Positions 8,840 to 20,519 of a stretch of DNA of 64,000 nt are shown piece by piece. The stretch is from Dryocosmus kuriphilus (taxonomy: Eukaryota; Arthropoda; Insecta; Hymenoptera; Cynipidae): assembly GCA_038277395.1 (NCBI GenBank), contig CM076192.1, forward strand, positions 47,681,356 through 47,745,355. The letters are read 5' to 3'. A program made the translations under genes and the position numbers. The stretch's first letter is position 1; the number at the start of each line of letters is the position of its first letter. The notes below the pieces were generated by a model. The model saw only the letters and a program-made list of their open reading frames with translations. It ran no database searches and was not told where the DNA came from.

Positions 8840-11210
8840 TTTCATTATCAGCGTAGATGTGTCTCACATTTCACTTCGTAGATCAGAATGTCCGTATCAG
8901 TGTAGAAGTGTTTACATTTGTTACCATATTTTTTAAGCATGTAGTCATAGTGAAAGTTGTAAATGAGAATCTTGAGGACATTCAGCACTGTAAGCCCTAC
9001 ATAGACTGGCTTGTTAAACAAAAGTTCATTTCCCCTCAGTTCTATTGCCGCGAGATTTCCACTGAATATTGCTCGACTGTGAAAGTTCTGTTTGTCTATG
9101 AGGGCTTCTGCTCCATACCTACCCTCCCACTTTATCATGAGTTTTACATTGAAATATTTTCATACGTTCCCCATTATTTTTCCGTAAACTGCATTATTCA
9201 TTAATTTATATAAATACTTTTTAAATTCATTTTTAGGGTTAGTTCTCAATGTGGTATTCAAGTCAATGTAACTTTTGAGCCATGTTGATTGGTTCAATTT
9301 TAAAACTTTGTGAAGTTTGACAAGTTTGAGATCATTGGCTAGAGCATTTTTGAGAGCACGTTAATGTATAACGTACTTTCGTTTCGGTAGAAAGATAGTT
9401 AGGAGCTTCTCCTGGCTGGATCCCGGTGGTTTCGAGTGTTCTGAACAGAACGGTAGGTCACTGTCTTTTTCATGGAGTTCGGATGGATAATCCAAATCTA
9501 CTTCTAGTATGCAACCATAGGGTGAATCATCAGGAATGTTGAAGTCAAAATTTTCTAAATTTCTAACCCACTCGTGTGGATTGTTTGAATTCAAATATTC
9601 AATATAGACTCTCCCCATCTTCGCTGAAAACTGCCATGTATTTATTGTTGACAATGGCATATCGGTTGGAGCATTGGCTCACTCCACGCTTTTTGCCTTG
9701 CTCAACTATCAGCAGCATATCAACGTCGGTGAGGAGTGCCAATGTTACCTTTGTATATTTGAGATGGCGTCCCATGTCAAGCCAGGAGTGGTGTAGAAGT
9801 GTGCTGGATCAAGACATAAGCCTGGAGACACTGTTCTCGAAAACTTTCAAAGACACCAATCACAGCAGCAGCACATCAGTTTTCATGTAAATCTTGACAC
9901 ATTCGCCGATTATCTTGAGATGAATTGCACAGCATACCTGTTGTGCGTATGCATAACCTTCGTCAGATATTGTCGTATCGTTTAGAGTACTATAGAACTT
10001 TCCCTTTGGTGGCAGCTGTGTTTCTTCGAGCCTCTCCTTTGAGTTCAAGTATTCGTAGGGAAGAATAACCATCCTCGTAAGAAGCTGAATTTTATTTCTC
10101 TTAAAAACGGAAAACACAGTATTGAAAATTTTGTACACGGTGAGGTATGGCGCTAACTTTTCCAGGGAAGAGGCCATAAATCGGACTCAGTCAATGAATC
10201 GAAATTTCACATGAGTTTCCTGAACATACTTTGTGAACGAGATGTAATTTTCTTTATTAAGTGCGAGAATTTTAACTTTTACCGCCAAACTGTGTAGCAG
10301 TATCACAAATGATAAAGTGAGCGTCAAACCCACTCAGCTTGTGAAAAACAGCAGGTATGGTGTTTGAGGTTTGATACGCTAGGTAACAGTGCTCGTGCGC
10401 ATATCCACGGTATTGTCCTGCCAGGTGACAATGGTCATACACCTTCTTCATTGGAGGATGTAAAGGCTTTCCACAAATGTGACAGGTGCTGATTTCGATG
10501 AAGGCTTCCTGTTCCTCAGGAGTCAATTTTTGCGTGGGAACAGGAGATGTAAGAATGTTGTCACACTCCTTTGCTATTTCCAGCAACTCTAGAGCGAACC
10601 ACTTCCAGATTCTGGCAGCACCACTTTGCAATCGTTTAACCTTTTACAATCGTCAGTGTGAGCAACTAGCTTTTCCATTTTTATGAAATATTGTAGGCAT
10701 CGGTCACAAATATATTTTTCCCCGACCTGCCTGGACAATTTTCTACTGACTAATCGAGATAGATATTTTATCCAAACGTAGTAGAAGTTAATTGATTGGG
10801 GTCTGCTCTCCTGATATTATTCTTCTTTATCAATGGAAATCTGATACCAAAACAAATCTAGCTCATCCTTCATACTGATGATAGCTAGTGACAATACCTT
10901 TCCCGTTAACTGGTTGCACAACTGATAGTATAGCCTACTTGAAACACTCGTTATCATTATTGGTTTGCACGTTGATACCAGTGGAAACTGCCCTTCATTG
11001 GGTTAAGCTTGTTAGTATTCAGTAAAAGTTTGATAATAGAGTGCAAGGTTTATCCAGAGTCCATTTCTTCAAACTTCTGCATCTCTTTCAAGACCGGATA
11101 TCTTACATAGGTTTTAAACCATAGTTTTAAATCTGTAGTGTAGTATGTCTATTCATTATTTGATTTGAAACTTATCCTTGTTAATTTTCGTGTACTATGT
11201 AAGAAGTGCA
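8840..11210 (-). pseudogene. Protein-primed DNA polymerase B (Polinton), broken
   Basis: Replicative polymerase of Polinton elements: 3'-5' exonuclease plus protein-primed family B polymerase. Minus-strand blocks in coding order: RYPVLKE-like region (about 11100); a CxxC/DHCH/RGYAHEHC zinc-binding, HNH-like motif at about 10500-10380; the exonuclease-type KLSGFDAHF (about 10340); LPPKGKFYSTLND and KTDVLLL (10020-9860); GCILEVDLDYPSELH (about 9510-9470); and the polymerase C motif YTDTDILIYEV (about 8910), where family members usually have DTDS. The blocks are in different frames with stops between them, so the gene is dead. It was probably driven from the promoter in the right TIR before later insertions at 11338-15504 separated the two. 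Confidence 0.8.
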
Positions 11211-11337
11211 ATGTTGACTTTTAAAGCTTGTAACGAAGCGTTATACCAGTCAAATATTCGAGTACACCTACGGACACGAACAGGCCGGTCACCGCTCCCT
11301 CTCCACACAGTCGCTGGTGCGCTGGCGCGCCACGCGG
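11149..11337 (+). repeat. 189-bp direct repeat flanking the R2-like LINE, copy A
   Basis: From CTATTCATTATTTGATTT to GCGCGCCACGCGG. It is about 95% identical by eye to 14453-14642. Its first 60-80 bp are Polinton polymerase sequence, so this is target sequence and not part of the LINE. Confidence 0.85.
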
Positions 11338-14005
11338 ATGAGAGCGACGTTGCGAGGGCAAGAGTCCGCGTCACGACTGATACAGCGACGATTGAAACAT
11401 TGGAACAGTTGAATGTCCTTACCGACTCGTTCGTTTCATTCGTCGACAAATACTTTCTTGAGAAATCTGAAAGGGCTGATAACAACGGGAGTAAAGGCAG
11501 AAGGTACAATAAACGTGTCCTCAGCGAAACTGAGGCTGCCATGAGAATCCAGAGGCTTTATCGAAAGAATAAAAGAAGGGCAATGCAAGAAATTCTTACA
11601 GGTCCTAGCGAGAGCTGTAAGATTGATTTAGAAGAAATTTAGGGTAATTTTGAGCATGTCTTTAGTAATGTTAACGATAATGAAAATGACCTTCCTTTCG
11701 ATTATAACCTGGATTCTCCTGACCAGCTCAGTAATGAGACTCTCCTGGAAGTTGTCCCCCCGCAGGATATTATCAAGAAAGTAAGTTTAATAAAAAATAC
11801 TGCCCCGGGGCCTGATGGTATCATTTATGGTACCCTCCTGTGGGCTTAGCCGACCGGAGCAATGATTTCCAACATTTTTAATGCCTGCTTACGGCTCCAT
11901 ACAATACGTCAATGTTGGAAGGAGTCCCTTACCATTTTGGTACACAAAAAGGGGGATTCTTCCCAAATTTCGAACTAGAGACTACTGAATATGATAAACA
12001 CAGCTTATAAAATCTTTGCTGCTATTGTTTCGGATAGGGTCACTGGCTGGGCGATCAAAAACGACAGGCTCTCCAGGGAGCAGAAGGGCTTTCTGCCGTA
12101 TGAGGGATGCTATGAGAGCAACTTTGTACTACAGGAGGCAATTCAGCTAGCCGGGAGTAAGCGAAGAAATCTGGTGGTAGCATGGTTGGATCTGGCTAAT
12201 GCCTTTCCATCTGTGCCCCACGGGATTATTCGCCATGCCCTAAACGTGCTTGGTATACCGCCAGATGTCACTGACCTGATCCTGAACATACTCAGTGGTT
12301 GCTCCACGAGGATGAAGAATGATCGTGGCTGCACGGACAACCTAGTTATGGGTACAGGAGTGAAACAAGGTTGTCCGCTTAGCCCGATCACGTTCAACCT
12401 TGTGTTTGAGCTTGTAATTCGGGGACTTAAAAAACTAAAAGTAGGCTTTCCATTGTTTGGTAAGCTCATAGATCTCGCCTACGCGGATGACCTCGCAGCT
12501 CTGACTAGCAGCCAGCTGGACATGCAGTATTTGCTGGACGCAGCCTCGGAGCTGTGCAATAGGATAGGTCTTAAATTCAAACTGAGTAAATGCGCCACCT
12601 TGTCTTTGGAGCGTGGCAAGGTAGTAGAGTCGCATTTTACGATTAACGGTGAACCTATTAAATCGCTCACTGACGAGGAGACCTATGAGCACCTAGCGGT
12701 ACCCACGGGTGCTCGATTCAACCAGAACCCGATTGGCTCGCTCGATAGAGCGATTTATAACGTAGAGGCCATTCATGCCTCGCTCCTCGCACCATGGCAG
12801 AAATTGGAGGCGACTTCGGTCTTTGTCCTGTCGAGACTCGACTTCATCCTTCGGGGTGGTAGAATCAACAAAACGTCACTGACTCGACTTGACAGGACAG
12901 TAAAAAGATATGCAAAACTCTGGATGTCTCTTCCTCAGAGAGCGAGTGCGGAAGTCGTACATATTCCCCCTTGTAAAGGGGCAGCAGGTCTCCTCCCTGT
13001 AGATGACTTGCTGGATACTTATGCAATCGCGCACATCTTCTGAATGCTCACCACTAAAGATCAGGTGGTCTGCGACATCACACACGCGTCCTTGGGGGAG
13101 GCAGTCAGAGGACGGTTTAAGCGAGCCCCCACAAGCGACGAAATAGCGCAGTATCTGTCGGATGACTGCACGGGCGTATTTTTTGGGCTCTCGGGCTCGG
13201 GTACCTCCATGTGGTCATACACCAGAAATGCAGCTAGAAGACAGAGAGGAAGATTAAAAGTACGCTGGCGATGGTGCGAGGAGAGAGGTGAGATTGCGGT
13301 TGAATGTAATGGGAAAAGGGGGACTGGAAATGGGGGGGGGGGGGGGGGTTCTTGTTGTTGTCCCCACCAGATACGAGATCCCAGATCCTCTATCGTCTCA
13401 GAGTGGCGGTGCAGAACCACTATCTTGAATCTCTTTTGAGCAAGAAAGACCGGAGCAAGGTGTACGCACTTGCGTCAGTGGACAGGACCTCGAACCACTT
13501 CCTACGAAACGGAAGTTTTACGAGGTTTGCAGACTGGCGCTTTGTACACCGTGCAAGGCTGGATGTACTGCCACTCAATGGAGCGAGAAGATGGGGGGAC
13601 CAGCAGGACACGCGCTGTCGCCGATGTGGGTACACGAATGAGACCCTCCTCCATGTTTCGAACCATTGTGAGCCCCACATGGTCGCGATTACAAAACGCC
13701 ATGACGCGACGTTCCAAAGGATTGTGAAGGGCGCTAACCTTTCGGGAGAAATAATTCTCAATAAATCGGTCCCGGAGGCTGACGCTGGCTCTTCTCTTCT
13801 CAAGCCGGACATTGTCGTTAGGGATGAGCGATCTAAGACTGTTACAATTATTGATGCCGCCGTCCCTTTTGAGAATGGCCCGGATGCGTTTCGATTGGCC
13901 AGGGAGTATACGCTTCAAAAATATCAGCTCGTAGCCGATTCCCTTCAGGAAAAAGGCTATAAAGTGTACCTAAAGGCCTTTATTCTAGGTACTCTAGGCA
14001 CTTGA
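11338..14005 (+). pseudogene. R2-like ORF: reverse transcriptase + RLE endonuclease, interrupted
   Basis: Reads through one frame from 11338 to about 13320 with in-frame stops near 11640 (TAG), 11847 (TAG), 11977 (TAG) and 13041 (TGA). It then shifts frame at a G17 run (13332-13348) and stays open to 14005. RT landmarks: TAPGPDGI (about 11800), SREQKGFLPYEGC (about 12080), AWLDLANAFPSVPHGI (12180), GVKQGCPLSPITFNL (12360) and the catalytic LAYADDLAAL (12475). Then C-X2-C-X8-H-X4-C (CRRCGYTNETLLHVSNHC, about 13615) and the endonuclease signature PD-X14-D (LLKPDIVV...IIDAA, about 13800-13855). The protein would make target-primed cDNA. Two of the stops could be single transitions from expected codons (CGA to TGA, TGG to TAG). 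Confidence 0.85.
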
Positions 14006-14229
14006 GACCGAGATAACCGGGCTGTTATCAAACATCCGCGAATCGGTAAACGCTATGTAGGGTTAATGATGAAGCTTATGGTCTCTGACACAGTTAAATG
14101 GTCGAAAGACATATATGTCGAGCACGTATCCGGTCAACGGCAGTACAAGTGACCGGTGCGACAGACTCTTATTACTTTTTAATATTGACTAAATACTTTT
14201 TATTTTGATTTATGAAAACAAGTTCTCCA

Positions 14230-14231
<2 letters not shown>

Positions 14232-14299
<68 letters not shown>
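14232..14299. repeat. (TA)n microsatellite
   Basis: Uninterrupted TA dinucleotides in the 3' untranslated part of the R2-like LINE. Confidence 0.98.
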
Positions 14300-14302
<3 letters not shown>

Positions 14303-14375
14303 GTTGACACGAGTCTGTCGCGCGTGCTGTGTATGTTTATAATTTGTAATATACCTCGACATTTTTCTTCACATT

Positions 14376-14397
14376 TGTGGTGACCCGTATCACCACA
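14376..14397 (+). other. Perfect 8-bp hairpin in LINE 3' UTR
   Basis: TGTGGTGA and TCACCACA separated by CCCGTA. R2-type elements use 3' UTR structure for reverse-transcriptase recognition; a role here is inference. Confidence 0.5.
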
Positions 14398-14452
14398 GTA
14401 CCTATAATCTACTTAAATAAATGATTTTCTACGCCTGTAGCGCCTATGCGTG

Positions 14453-14642
14453 CTATTCATTATTTGATTTGAAACTCATTCTTGTTAATTTTCGTGTAAT
14501 ATGTAAGAAGTGCAATGTTGACTTTTAAAGCTTGTAACGAAGCGTTATAACAGTCAAATATTCGAGTACACCTACGGATACGAACAGGCCGGTCACCGCT
14601 CCCTCTCCACACAGCCGCTGGTGCGCCAGCGCGCCACACGGC
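14453..14642 (+). repeat. 189-bp direct repeat flanking the R2-like LINE, copy B
   Basis: Second copy of 11149-11337, with scattered substitutions (for example CTCATTC for CTTATCC and GCCAGC for GCTGGC). Confidence 0.85.
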
Positions 14643-15504
14643 CAGTGACAATAAAGCTGAGAGCGCTCGGTGAATCAGGGCAGTTCATTCGGTGTAGCGA
14701 ACCGAGTAACATCGGGGAACCTACGCCGAGGAGAGATCACTCTGGTTTTTCTGCGAACGGGCGCTCCCGTAGCAGAGTAACCAGGACACGACGAAGACGA
14801 ACCAGACCGACGCCTGACCTCTTCCTGGGAGACCGACCTGTGTGCCGGTGAACGGGCGCCCCCATGACCGGCCCACATGACGCAGAGGCAGCGACTTCAG
14901 GCGCACCTAATCGCCGCTCTGTCCGGCAACTCCACCACCTTGATACAGCCCCGCCGACCGTCTAAATCACTACACATACACACCGCCCCCGCCCCGGGCC
15001 GATCCCCCGCCGCACCCACTCCAAACTGTAGAGGGAGGAGCCCGGACCCCCGACGGTCCGCCAGTACTTGTCGTCCGGACACATACCGTCCATACGCCTG
15101 ACCAGTGATTGTTTGTTCTAAGGTCATTGACGCGCCGAAAGCCGTACGAAGGGACATCCCGAGGCAGGTGCTCCAACAGCGACCCGCAGCGCACAACGCC
15201 GTCGCCGAGACACCCGCGCGAAGACATGTCCACCACCGAATCGTACACACCAGCATTTAGAATTGTACCGTCGTTCACACACACACACCCACGCACACAC
15301 CACTCACACACCCACGCACACACCACTCACACATACTTACTCAATAGAGATGTACAGAAAAATAGGCGAAATATAACCATAATTGTATGAATAAATACCA
15401 CTCCGTTTCGTCACTACTAAGTACCCATCCCCACTTCCTAACCCTGGCGAGACTGAAGCATCCGAGAGGGGACAAACCGACCTGGGGAAAATAGTAGCAT
15501 TATA
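14643..15504. other. GC-rich insert of unknown type within the Polinton
   Basis: Markedly GC-rich against the AT-rich surroundings. It carries AATAAA at about 15390, a (CA)-rich tract and inverted pieces such as CTCGGTGAATCA / GTAGCGAACCGAG. It interrupts polymerase B between the right TIR and the 189-bp repeat. The frames are open in several phases because of composition, not because of a recognisable protein. It could be a solo LTR or a retroelement 5' region; I cannot decide. Confidence 0.4.
15276..15332. repeat. (CA)-rich microsatellite
   Basis: CACACACACACCCACGCACA-type imperfect dinucleotide tract with two near-identical halves. Confidence 0.9.
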
Positions 15505-15986
15505 AGCTTTATGTTCATGCAAAGCCTTAACCACTTGTGTAATTAACAGTATTTCAGTGTCATCCAGCAAGGCAAGAATATCTTTGTGAACTAGATTGGC
15601 AACAACACATGTTTTAATTTTGCTATCAAGCGCTTTTTCAACGTCAATCCATGTTACTCTATTACTGTTGTCATCAGATGTTGATCGCTTATTCTGTAAA
15701 TCTCCTCCTCCTTTCATTGCCAGTACATCCAAGCAAGCCTTGAGGCATGCTACTTTTTCAATTGTATTTAAGCACTTCTGTTTTTTATTTAATGATAGCA
15801 GTGGCGTCTTCTATAGAGTTCGTTTCTCACGGTCTTTAGACACAGCAGGCACTCGTTTTTCCACTTTCTCAATTTATCTAGAGGTGTATAACCAGAGGAT
15901 GACACTGGGGTCCACACATCCTCGATAACGTAAATAAGTTTCTCCCACTCGTCGAGTATCATGCTGTCCATCAGATATAAAGTCAC
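15505..15986 (-). pseudogene. Polinton DNA polymerase B, extreme N-terminal part
   Basis: Minus-strand frames DEWEKLIYVIEDVWTPVSSS (15960-15900) and KGGGDLQNKRSTSDDNSNRV to KALDSKIKTCVVANLVHKD (15720-15590), ending at HEHKA. Same sequence as 7700-7995 on the left. This is the copy in the correct direction to continue into 11210-8840; insertions at 11338-15504 now split it. No functional domain can be named in this segment itself. Confidence 0.6.
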
Positions 15987-16163
15987 TTATAAAAGTCAAT
16001 AATAAAGTCATCAATAAAATCACAAAAAAGTCATAAAGTGAACTGGAGCTTCTCTATTATTTATTATTTCTTTTTGTTTTCGATATAAAAAACTTTACAG
16101 ATAACATGGAGTTGACTGCAGTCCGTTCCACTCACACTTTTACAGACTGATCCAACTTGCCTA

Positions 16164-16248
16164 GAAGCTTCTAGAACGATGCTTCAAGATGTTTCGAGAA
16201 CTCAGGGAAGCCCCTAGCTTACGTGCATGCTTCTAGAAGCTTCTAGAA
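16164..16248 (-). promoter_or_regulatory. Heat-shock-element-like arrays in right TIR
   Basis: GAA-GC-TTC-TA-GAA at 16164-16176, TTC-GA-GAA at 16193-16200 and a perfect four-unit array TTC-TA-GAA-GC-TTC-TA-GAA at 16231-16248. It mirrors the left TIR cluster and faces the polymerase B frame. Confidence 0.65.
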
Positions 16249-16369
16249 AGCTCCTCTATCGAAACCTCCGGCAGCGTCACCTACATGAAACATTGGTGTG
16301 ACTTTGAATTTCCTGCCCCTGCCGCAACAACTTTAAAAATTCTAAAAATTTTTGAATTTAAAAAATTTT

Positions 16370-17000
16370 TTTATTGTATCATTTAGATCTGCCAGAGGAA
16401 CTTCCCTTCTTGAATAATCCCAAAATATTGTCTGTTTTTGCGAATCTCCTACCGTTTTCGAGATATCTCCAAAGTTTTAAAATCTCAAAATAGCAAAAAT
16501 TTTGGAATTTTGAAATTTCTTTACTGGATTATTTAGATCAGTGCGAGAAACTTCCCTTTTTGAGTAACCCCCAAATTTTTTCCGCTTTGTCGTATCTCCT
16601 AACGTTTTCGAGATATCGTCAAAATTTGGAAACTTATAAAAATTTTGGTGTTTTGAAAATTTTTTAGTGTATCATTTAGATACGTCCGAGGCACTTATCT
16701 CCTTGTTTAACTCCAAAATTTTGTCTGTTTTTGTGTATTTCTGACCGTTTCCGAGATATTCTCAAATTTTGGAAAATAGAAAAAATGTTCGTATTTGGAA
16801 AAAAATTTGTATTGTATCCTTTAGATCTGCTCGAGGAACTTCCCTTTTTGCATAGCTCCAAAATTTTGTCCGTTTTTGTATATCTCTTATCGTTTCCGAG
16901 ATATCCTCAAATTTTGGATATTTGCACAAATTTTGAAATTTGTTTATTGGATCATTTAGATCAGTCTAAAAAACTGTTGTAATAGAACCCCAAAATTCTT
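16370..17000. repeat. About 120-130-bp minisatellite in the right TIR
   Basis: Five diverged units with GTATCATTTAGATC..., then GAGGAACTTCCCTT, then CCAAAATTTTGTC and CGTTTTCGAGATAT. Inverted counterpart of the left TIR units, with more copies. Confidence 0.75.
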
Positions 17001-17740
17001 TAAATTTTTTCATTCGCGTTGCGAATCTGAATTTCCCTCGAAATTTCTAGAATTGAATTTATTTAGAAATTCTTTACTGCAGAATCGACAGAGACAATAT
17101 CCATATGCTTCTATTAGACCTTTTGATAATGGTAACCCTCGAAGACTATAATAGTACCGCATGCTTCAAACATGTTCCTAGAAGTTTCGAGAATAAAAGT
17201 TTCTACTCAGACGGTATGGCAGAAACCATCCTTGTCGACCGTGTCTTCCAACTCTCATAGGTACATTGGCGCCATCTATTGTCGGTAAAGCTTATTGACA
17301 GATGTCATGGACAAGAATTGTCATTAACTGTCGATTATGGACTGGTTTTACAGACATTAAGCCTGGAACAGCACCCTGCACCCGGACCGAATCGCGTTTT
17401 ATAACGGACACAAACCGTTATCGCCCGTCGGTTAGTGACTGTTTTACAAACACTTAGCCTGGAACAGAAGTCTGCACTCGAACTGTGTTTTTACAGATAT
17501 TTAGCTTGGAACTGAACCCTGACCCCGGACGGTCATAGATATACTACTATGAAGCCTGTAGCTCGGCAACCCACCGTACTTGTTTACTAACCTAATAGCC
17601 TCTTAGCACGGACATGAATAATTATCACCTGGAACAGAACCCTGACCCTGAAGCCTGTAGCTCGGTAACCCGCCCTACTGGGTCCCTATTTTACCGACTG
17701 AGGTGCTCTCGAATTATCATATAGCTATAATACTAATCTT

Positions 17741-18870
17741 TTTAGTTGAAAATTGAATTATTTTGTTGGAAGTTCAACACTTTTATTAAAAATTAATTTT
17801 TAGTTGAAAACTAATTTTGTTGTGATTCAAAATTCATTTTTTTTTAGTGTAAGTTCAACTGTTCTATTGGAAATTCCTTTTTTTTTGATAATTGAAATAC
17901 TTTTTTTTGAATAATAATTTTTTTTTTTCTTTTTTACTCAAAAGTCAACTATAACATTTTTGTTTGAGAATTCGTTTTTTAAATTTGATAATGAAGTTTT
18001 TTTTGGTTCAAAATGCAATATTTTTTGTTCAAAATTAATCCTTTGGTTCAAAAATGATCTGCTCCATTTTTGGCTGAGAATTCATCTTCTATAGTTGAAA
18101 ATTTAACCATTTTTTTGCGAAATTCAACGATTCTGTTAAAAATTCATCTTTCGTTGGAAAATCATGTTTTTTGGTCGAAAATTCAACCTTTTTTTGGGTG
18201 AAATTTAATCTTCATTTTTCTTGAAATTTACCTGTTCCATTTTTTGTCGAGAAATCGTCTTTTTTCGTTGAAAACTTAACTACTTTTATGGAAAACACAG
18301 GATTTTATTAAAAATTCATCTTCGGCTAAAAAATCATGTGTTTGGTTGAAAGTTCAACTGCTTCTTTCTTTTGTGGAAGTTTAACTGTTTTAGTGAAAAA
18401 AAAAATTGTTCTGGGTAGATAACGCAGGCCTACAAGATTTTCCCCACTGAGATTTGAAGGTCAATATTTTGAGATATTCTACCCTGAAAATGCAAAAAGG
18501 CCATTTTTCGGCATACATCAGACAGATTTCTTCAGAACCCAATACGCCGAAAAACGTCCTTTTTGCACTTCACGCTTAGAATATCTAAAAATCCTTCCGT
18601 TCTAGACAAATTCTACTGCCAGATTCGGATGCAGTGTGGAAAATTCAACGATTTTGTTAAAAATTCTTCTTTGGCTGAAAAATCATGTCTTTTGGTTGAA
18701 AGCTCAACTGTTTGACTGAAATTAATTTTGTTTTTTGTTAATTCATTCTTCTTATGTGGAAATTCAACTGTTAAATTGAAATTTTTGTTTGGGTTAATAA
18801 TTCAACTGTTTTTGCTTGACGCAATCTTTTTTAATTCAAGTCATCTATAACTTTTTAGTTAGAAATTAAT
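17741..18870. repeat. AT-rich degenerate minisatellite
   Basis: Diverged short units built from GTTGAAAATTCAACTTTTTT, TTGAAAATTCATCTTT and similar, period roughly 35-45 bp. Non-coding. Confidence 0.6.
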
Positions 18871-18875
18871 CTTTT

Positions 18876-20158
18876 TACATTCTCATCAGAGAAGGTATTA
18901 GATATATGTAAAATTTGACATTCGCGGATTTCATGAAATCTCCACGTTTTGAGACCTCCTGAATCCAAAAAAATAGTTTTTACGACGGTGTCTGTCTTGT
19001 CTGTTGTCGTCGTCGTCGTCGCTGTCGTCGTCGTCGTCCTTGTCGTTGTCGTTGGAGTTTGTTCCCACGATAACTTTCGAAGGACTAATCGGATTTGAGT
19101 GCGTTTTGGTACAATTCTTTAAGGGGTAAAAAGAAAGGACGAGTTCGTTAACCAGCGATGTTCAACTAACGATTATGGTTTTATCCATCAAAAACGGTTT
19201 TCACAAAATCAAAAAATCCATTTTCCGGCTAAACTATGAGAGATACAAAAAAAAATGTAAGAAAGTAAAATTGGTCACCTCAAAAAAATCTACAAATTTG
19301 GTCTTAACCGTTTTTTCATAAAATGAACGGTTTTTGTTTTAATCAAGAAAACGTTATTAAAATTAAAGAACTCTGGTTTCCCGCCAAAATATTCAAGATG
19401 CAAAAAATTGGTAAAGAACAAAGTTGTTCAATTCAAAAATATCTACCGATTTTGCTTTACCCATTTTTTCATAAAATGCACGATTTTTGTTTTAATCGAT
19501 AAAACGTTATTAAAAATAAAAAATTTCAAATTTCCCGCCAAGCTATGCAAGATACACAAAAATAGTAACAAAGAAAGTTGTTCGCCTCAAAAAGATCTAC
19601 AAATTTATTCTTTATCATTTTTTGAGCAGACGCGTAGTTTTTGAGTTATTCGTGAAATATGTTATGAAATATAAAGAAAACCACTTTTCAGCAAAACTAT
19701 GCAAGCAGAATTATTCACCTTGGAAAGAGCTACAAAATTTATTTATAAGACTCATCGTTTTACTTTTAAGAAACGAAATCCTGTATTGTGAAAATTTGGA
19801 AAATCACAAAGAGCTTTACCAATCTACAATGTGTTTTAAAAAAATGTAATTATCGAGCGCGAAGCGCGAGTGTCATGATGAGAATGTATTCCTTAAGGGC
19901 GATAGAGCCTCAAGTAAAATAGTTCCTTTTGGAATTTTTAATTTAAAGGTTTATACGATCCATAAACACCGAGCGCGTAGCGCGAGGTCAATAATCTATC
20001 GAGAGCGAAGTGCGAGTGCCGCAAATAACATATCGAGCGCGAAGCGCGAGTCAAATGTCAAGTGCGAAGCGTGAGTGCCAACAGACGCGCGCCCTAGGCA
20101 CGCTTATACTTCGCGCGAGGCGCGCGATGAGAAAGTGCCCGCGAAGCGGGCCGATTTT
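18876..20158 (-). repeat. Family A modular repeat, near full-length copy
   Basis: Starts with CATTCTCATCAGAGAAGGTA and ends with CCCGCGAAGCGGG. Inside, in reverse order to the + copies: a (GTC)n-type tract (19003-19050), GATAACTTTCGAAGGACTAA, several ~150-bp subunits (each with an AAAACCGT/GTAGATYTTTTT/GCATAGTTTGGCGGGAAA module), then a cluster of short palindromes like GAGCGCGAAGCGCGAG. At least seven more copies or parts occur in this window. No protein is encoded. Confidence 0.8.
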
Positions 20159-20519
20159 TTAATTAAAATTTAACTTTCTTACAGTAAAAGATACAAATAT
20201 TTTGGTTTAAATTTCAACTATTACAGTTTTTATTGAAAATTTGGAAACTCAACTATTTTTTTGAAAATTATAATAATAATTGAACAATTTTTTTTGTTCT
20301 TTTTTTTGTAGATTCAATTATTTGGTTGACAATTAAATACTTTTTTTTCTTCAGTTTAAAACTGAAGAAACAAAACACGTGATATTTTTACTTTTCATTT
20401 CAAGTTATTATTCCTCTTGATAAAATCATACCGATCAAAAAAATTAATTTTGTACATATTTGTAGTAATTTTTGGTATCTTTTTAACTAATATTGTGGTG
20501 TGAAATTAAAACATACACA
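20159..20519. other. AT-rich non-coding
   Basis: Nothing recognised beyond T-rich tracts. Confidence 0.5.

Larger units (their letters stand above)
11338..14452 (+). mobile_element. R2-superclade non-LTR retrotransposon
   Basis: Insertion lying exactly between two 189-bp direct repeats. It encodes a reverse transcriptase followed by a CCHC zinc finger and a restriction-enzyme-like endonuclease, the domain order of the R2 superclade. There is no poly(A) tail; the 3' region holds a (TA)n tract (14232-14299) and a perfect 8-bp hairpin (14376-14397). Length about 3.1 kb. The 5' edge is set only by the end of the direct repeat; N-terminal zinc fingers typical of R2 are not seen, so it may be 5'-truncated. 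Confidence 0.8.
2859..17734. mobile_element. Polinton/Maverick DNA transposon, degenerate, with nested insertions
   Basis: The left end starts AGTAGTACAGC and the right end reads ...GCTATAATACT, so the termini are AG/CT. Both are flanked by the same six bases, AATCTT (2853-2858 and 17735-17740). Polintons are known for AG/CT-type ends, 6-bp target duplications, 15-20 kb size and a protein-primed family B DNA polymerase; this copy is 14.9 kb including about 3 kb and 3 kb of later insertions. Only polymerase B remains recognisable; I find no integrase, packaging ATPase, protease or capsid frame. The long inverted repeats (2859-3540 plus 6640-7995 against 15505-17734) are about 2.2 kb, long for the group. 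All coding parts are broken. Confidence 0.88.
15505..17734 (-). repeat. Polinton right TIR
   Basis: Uninterrupted inverted counterpart of the left TIR, about 2230 bp. Reading inward from 17734: terminal motif, short tandem motifs, the AT-rich minisatellite, the HSE-rich block and the start of the polymerase frame. Divergence from the left copy is substantial, with both substitutions and indels, so the insertion is old. Confidence 0.85.

Noticed and set aside
11195..11542. Minus-strand frame with a hydrophobic leucine-rich start, resembling a signal peptide
   Set aside because: Antisense to the R2-like LINE and its flanking repeat; no supporting homology.
14621..15390. Overlapping frames on both strands in the GC-rich insert
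   Set aside because: Open in many phases owing to composition; no consistent motif, so not called as genes.
20040..20158. CpG island or bacterial insert because of GCGCGAAGCGCG motifs
   Set aside because: These motifs recur in every family A copy and belong to that repeat.
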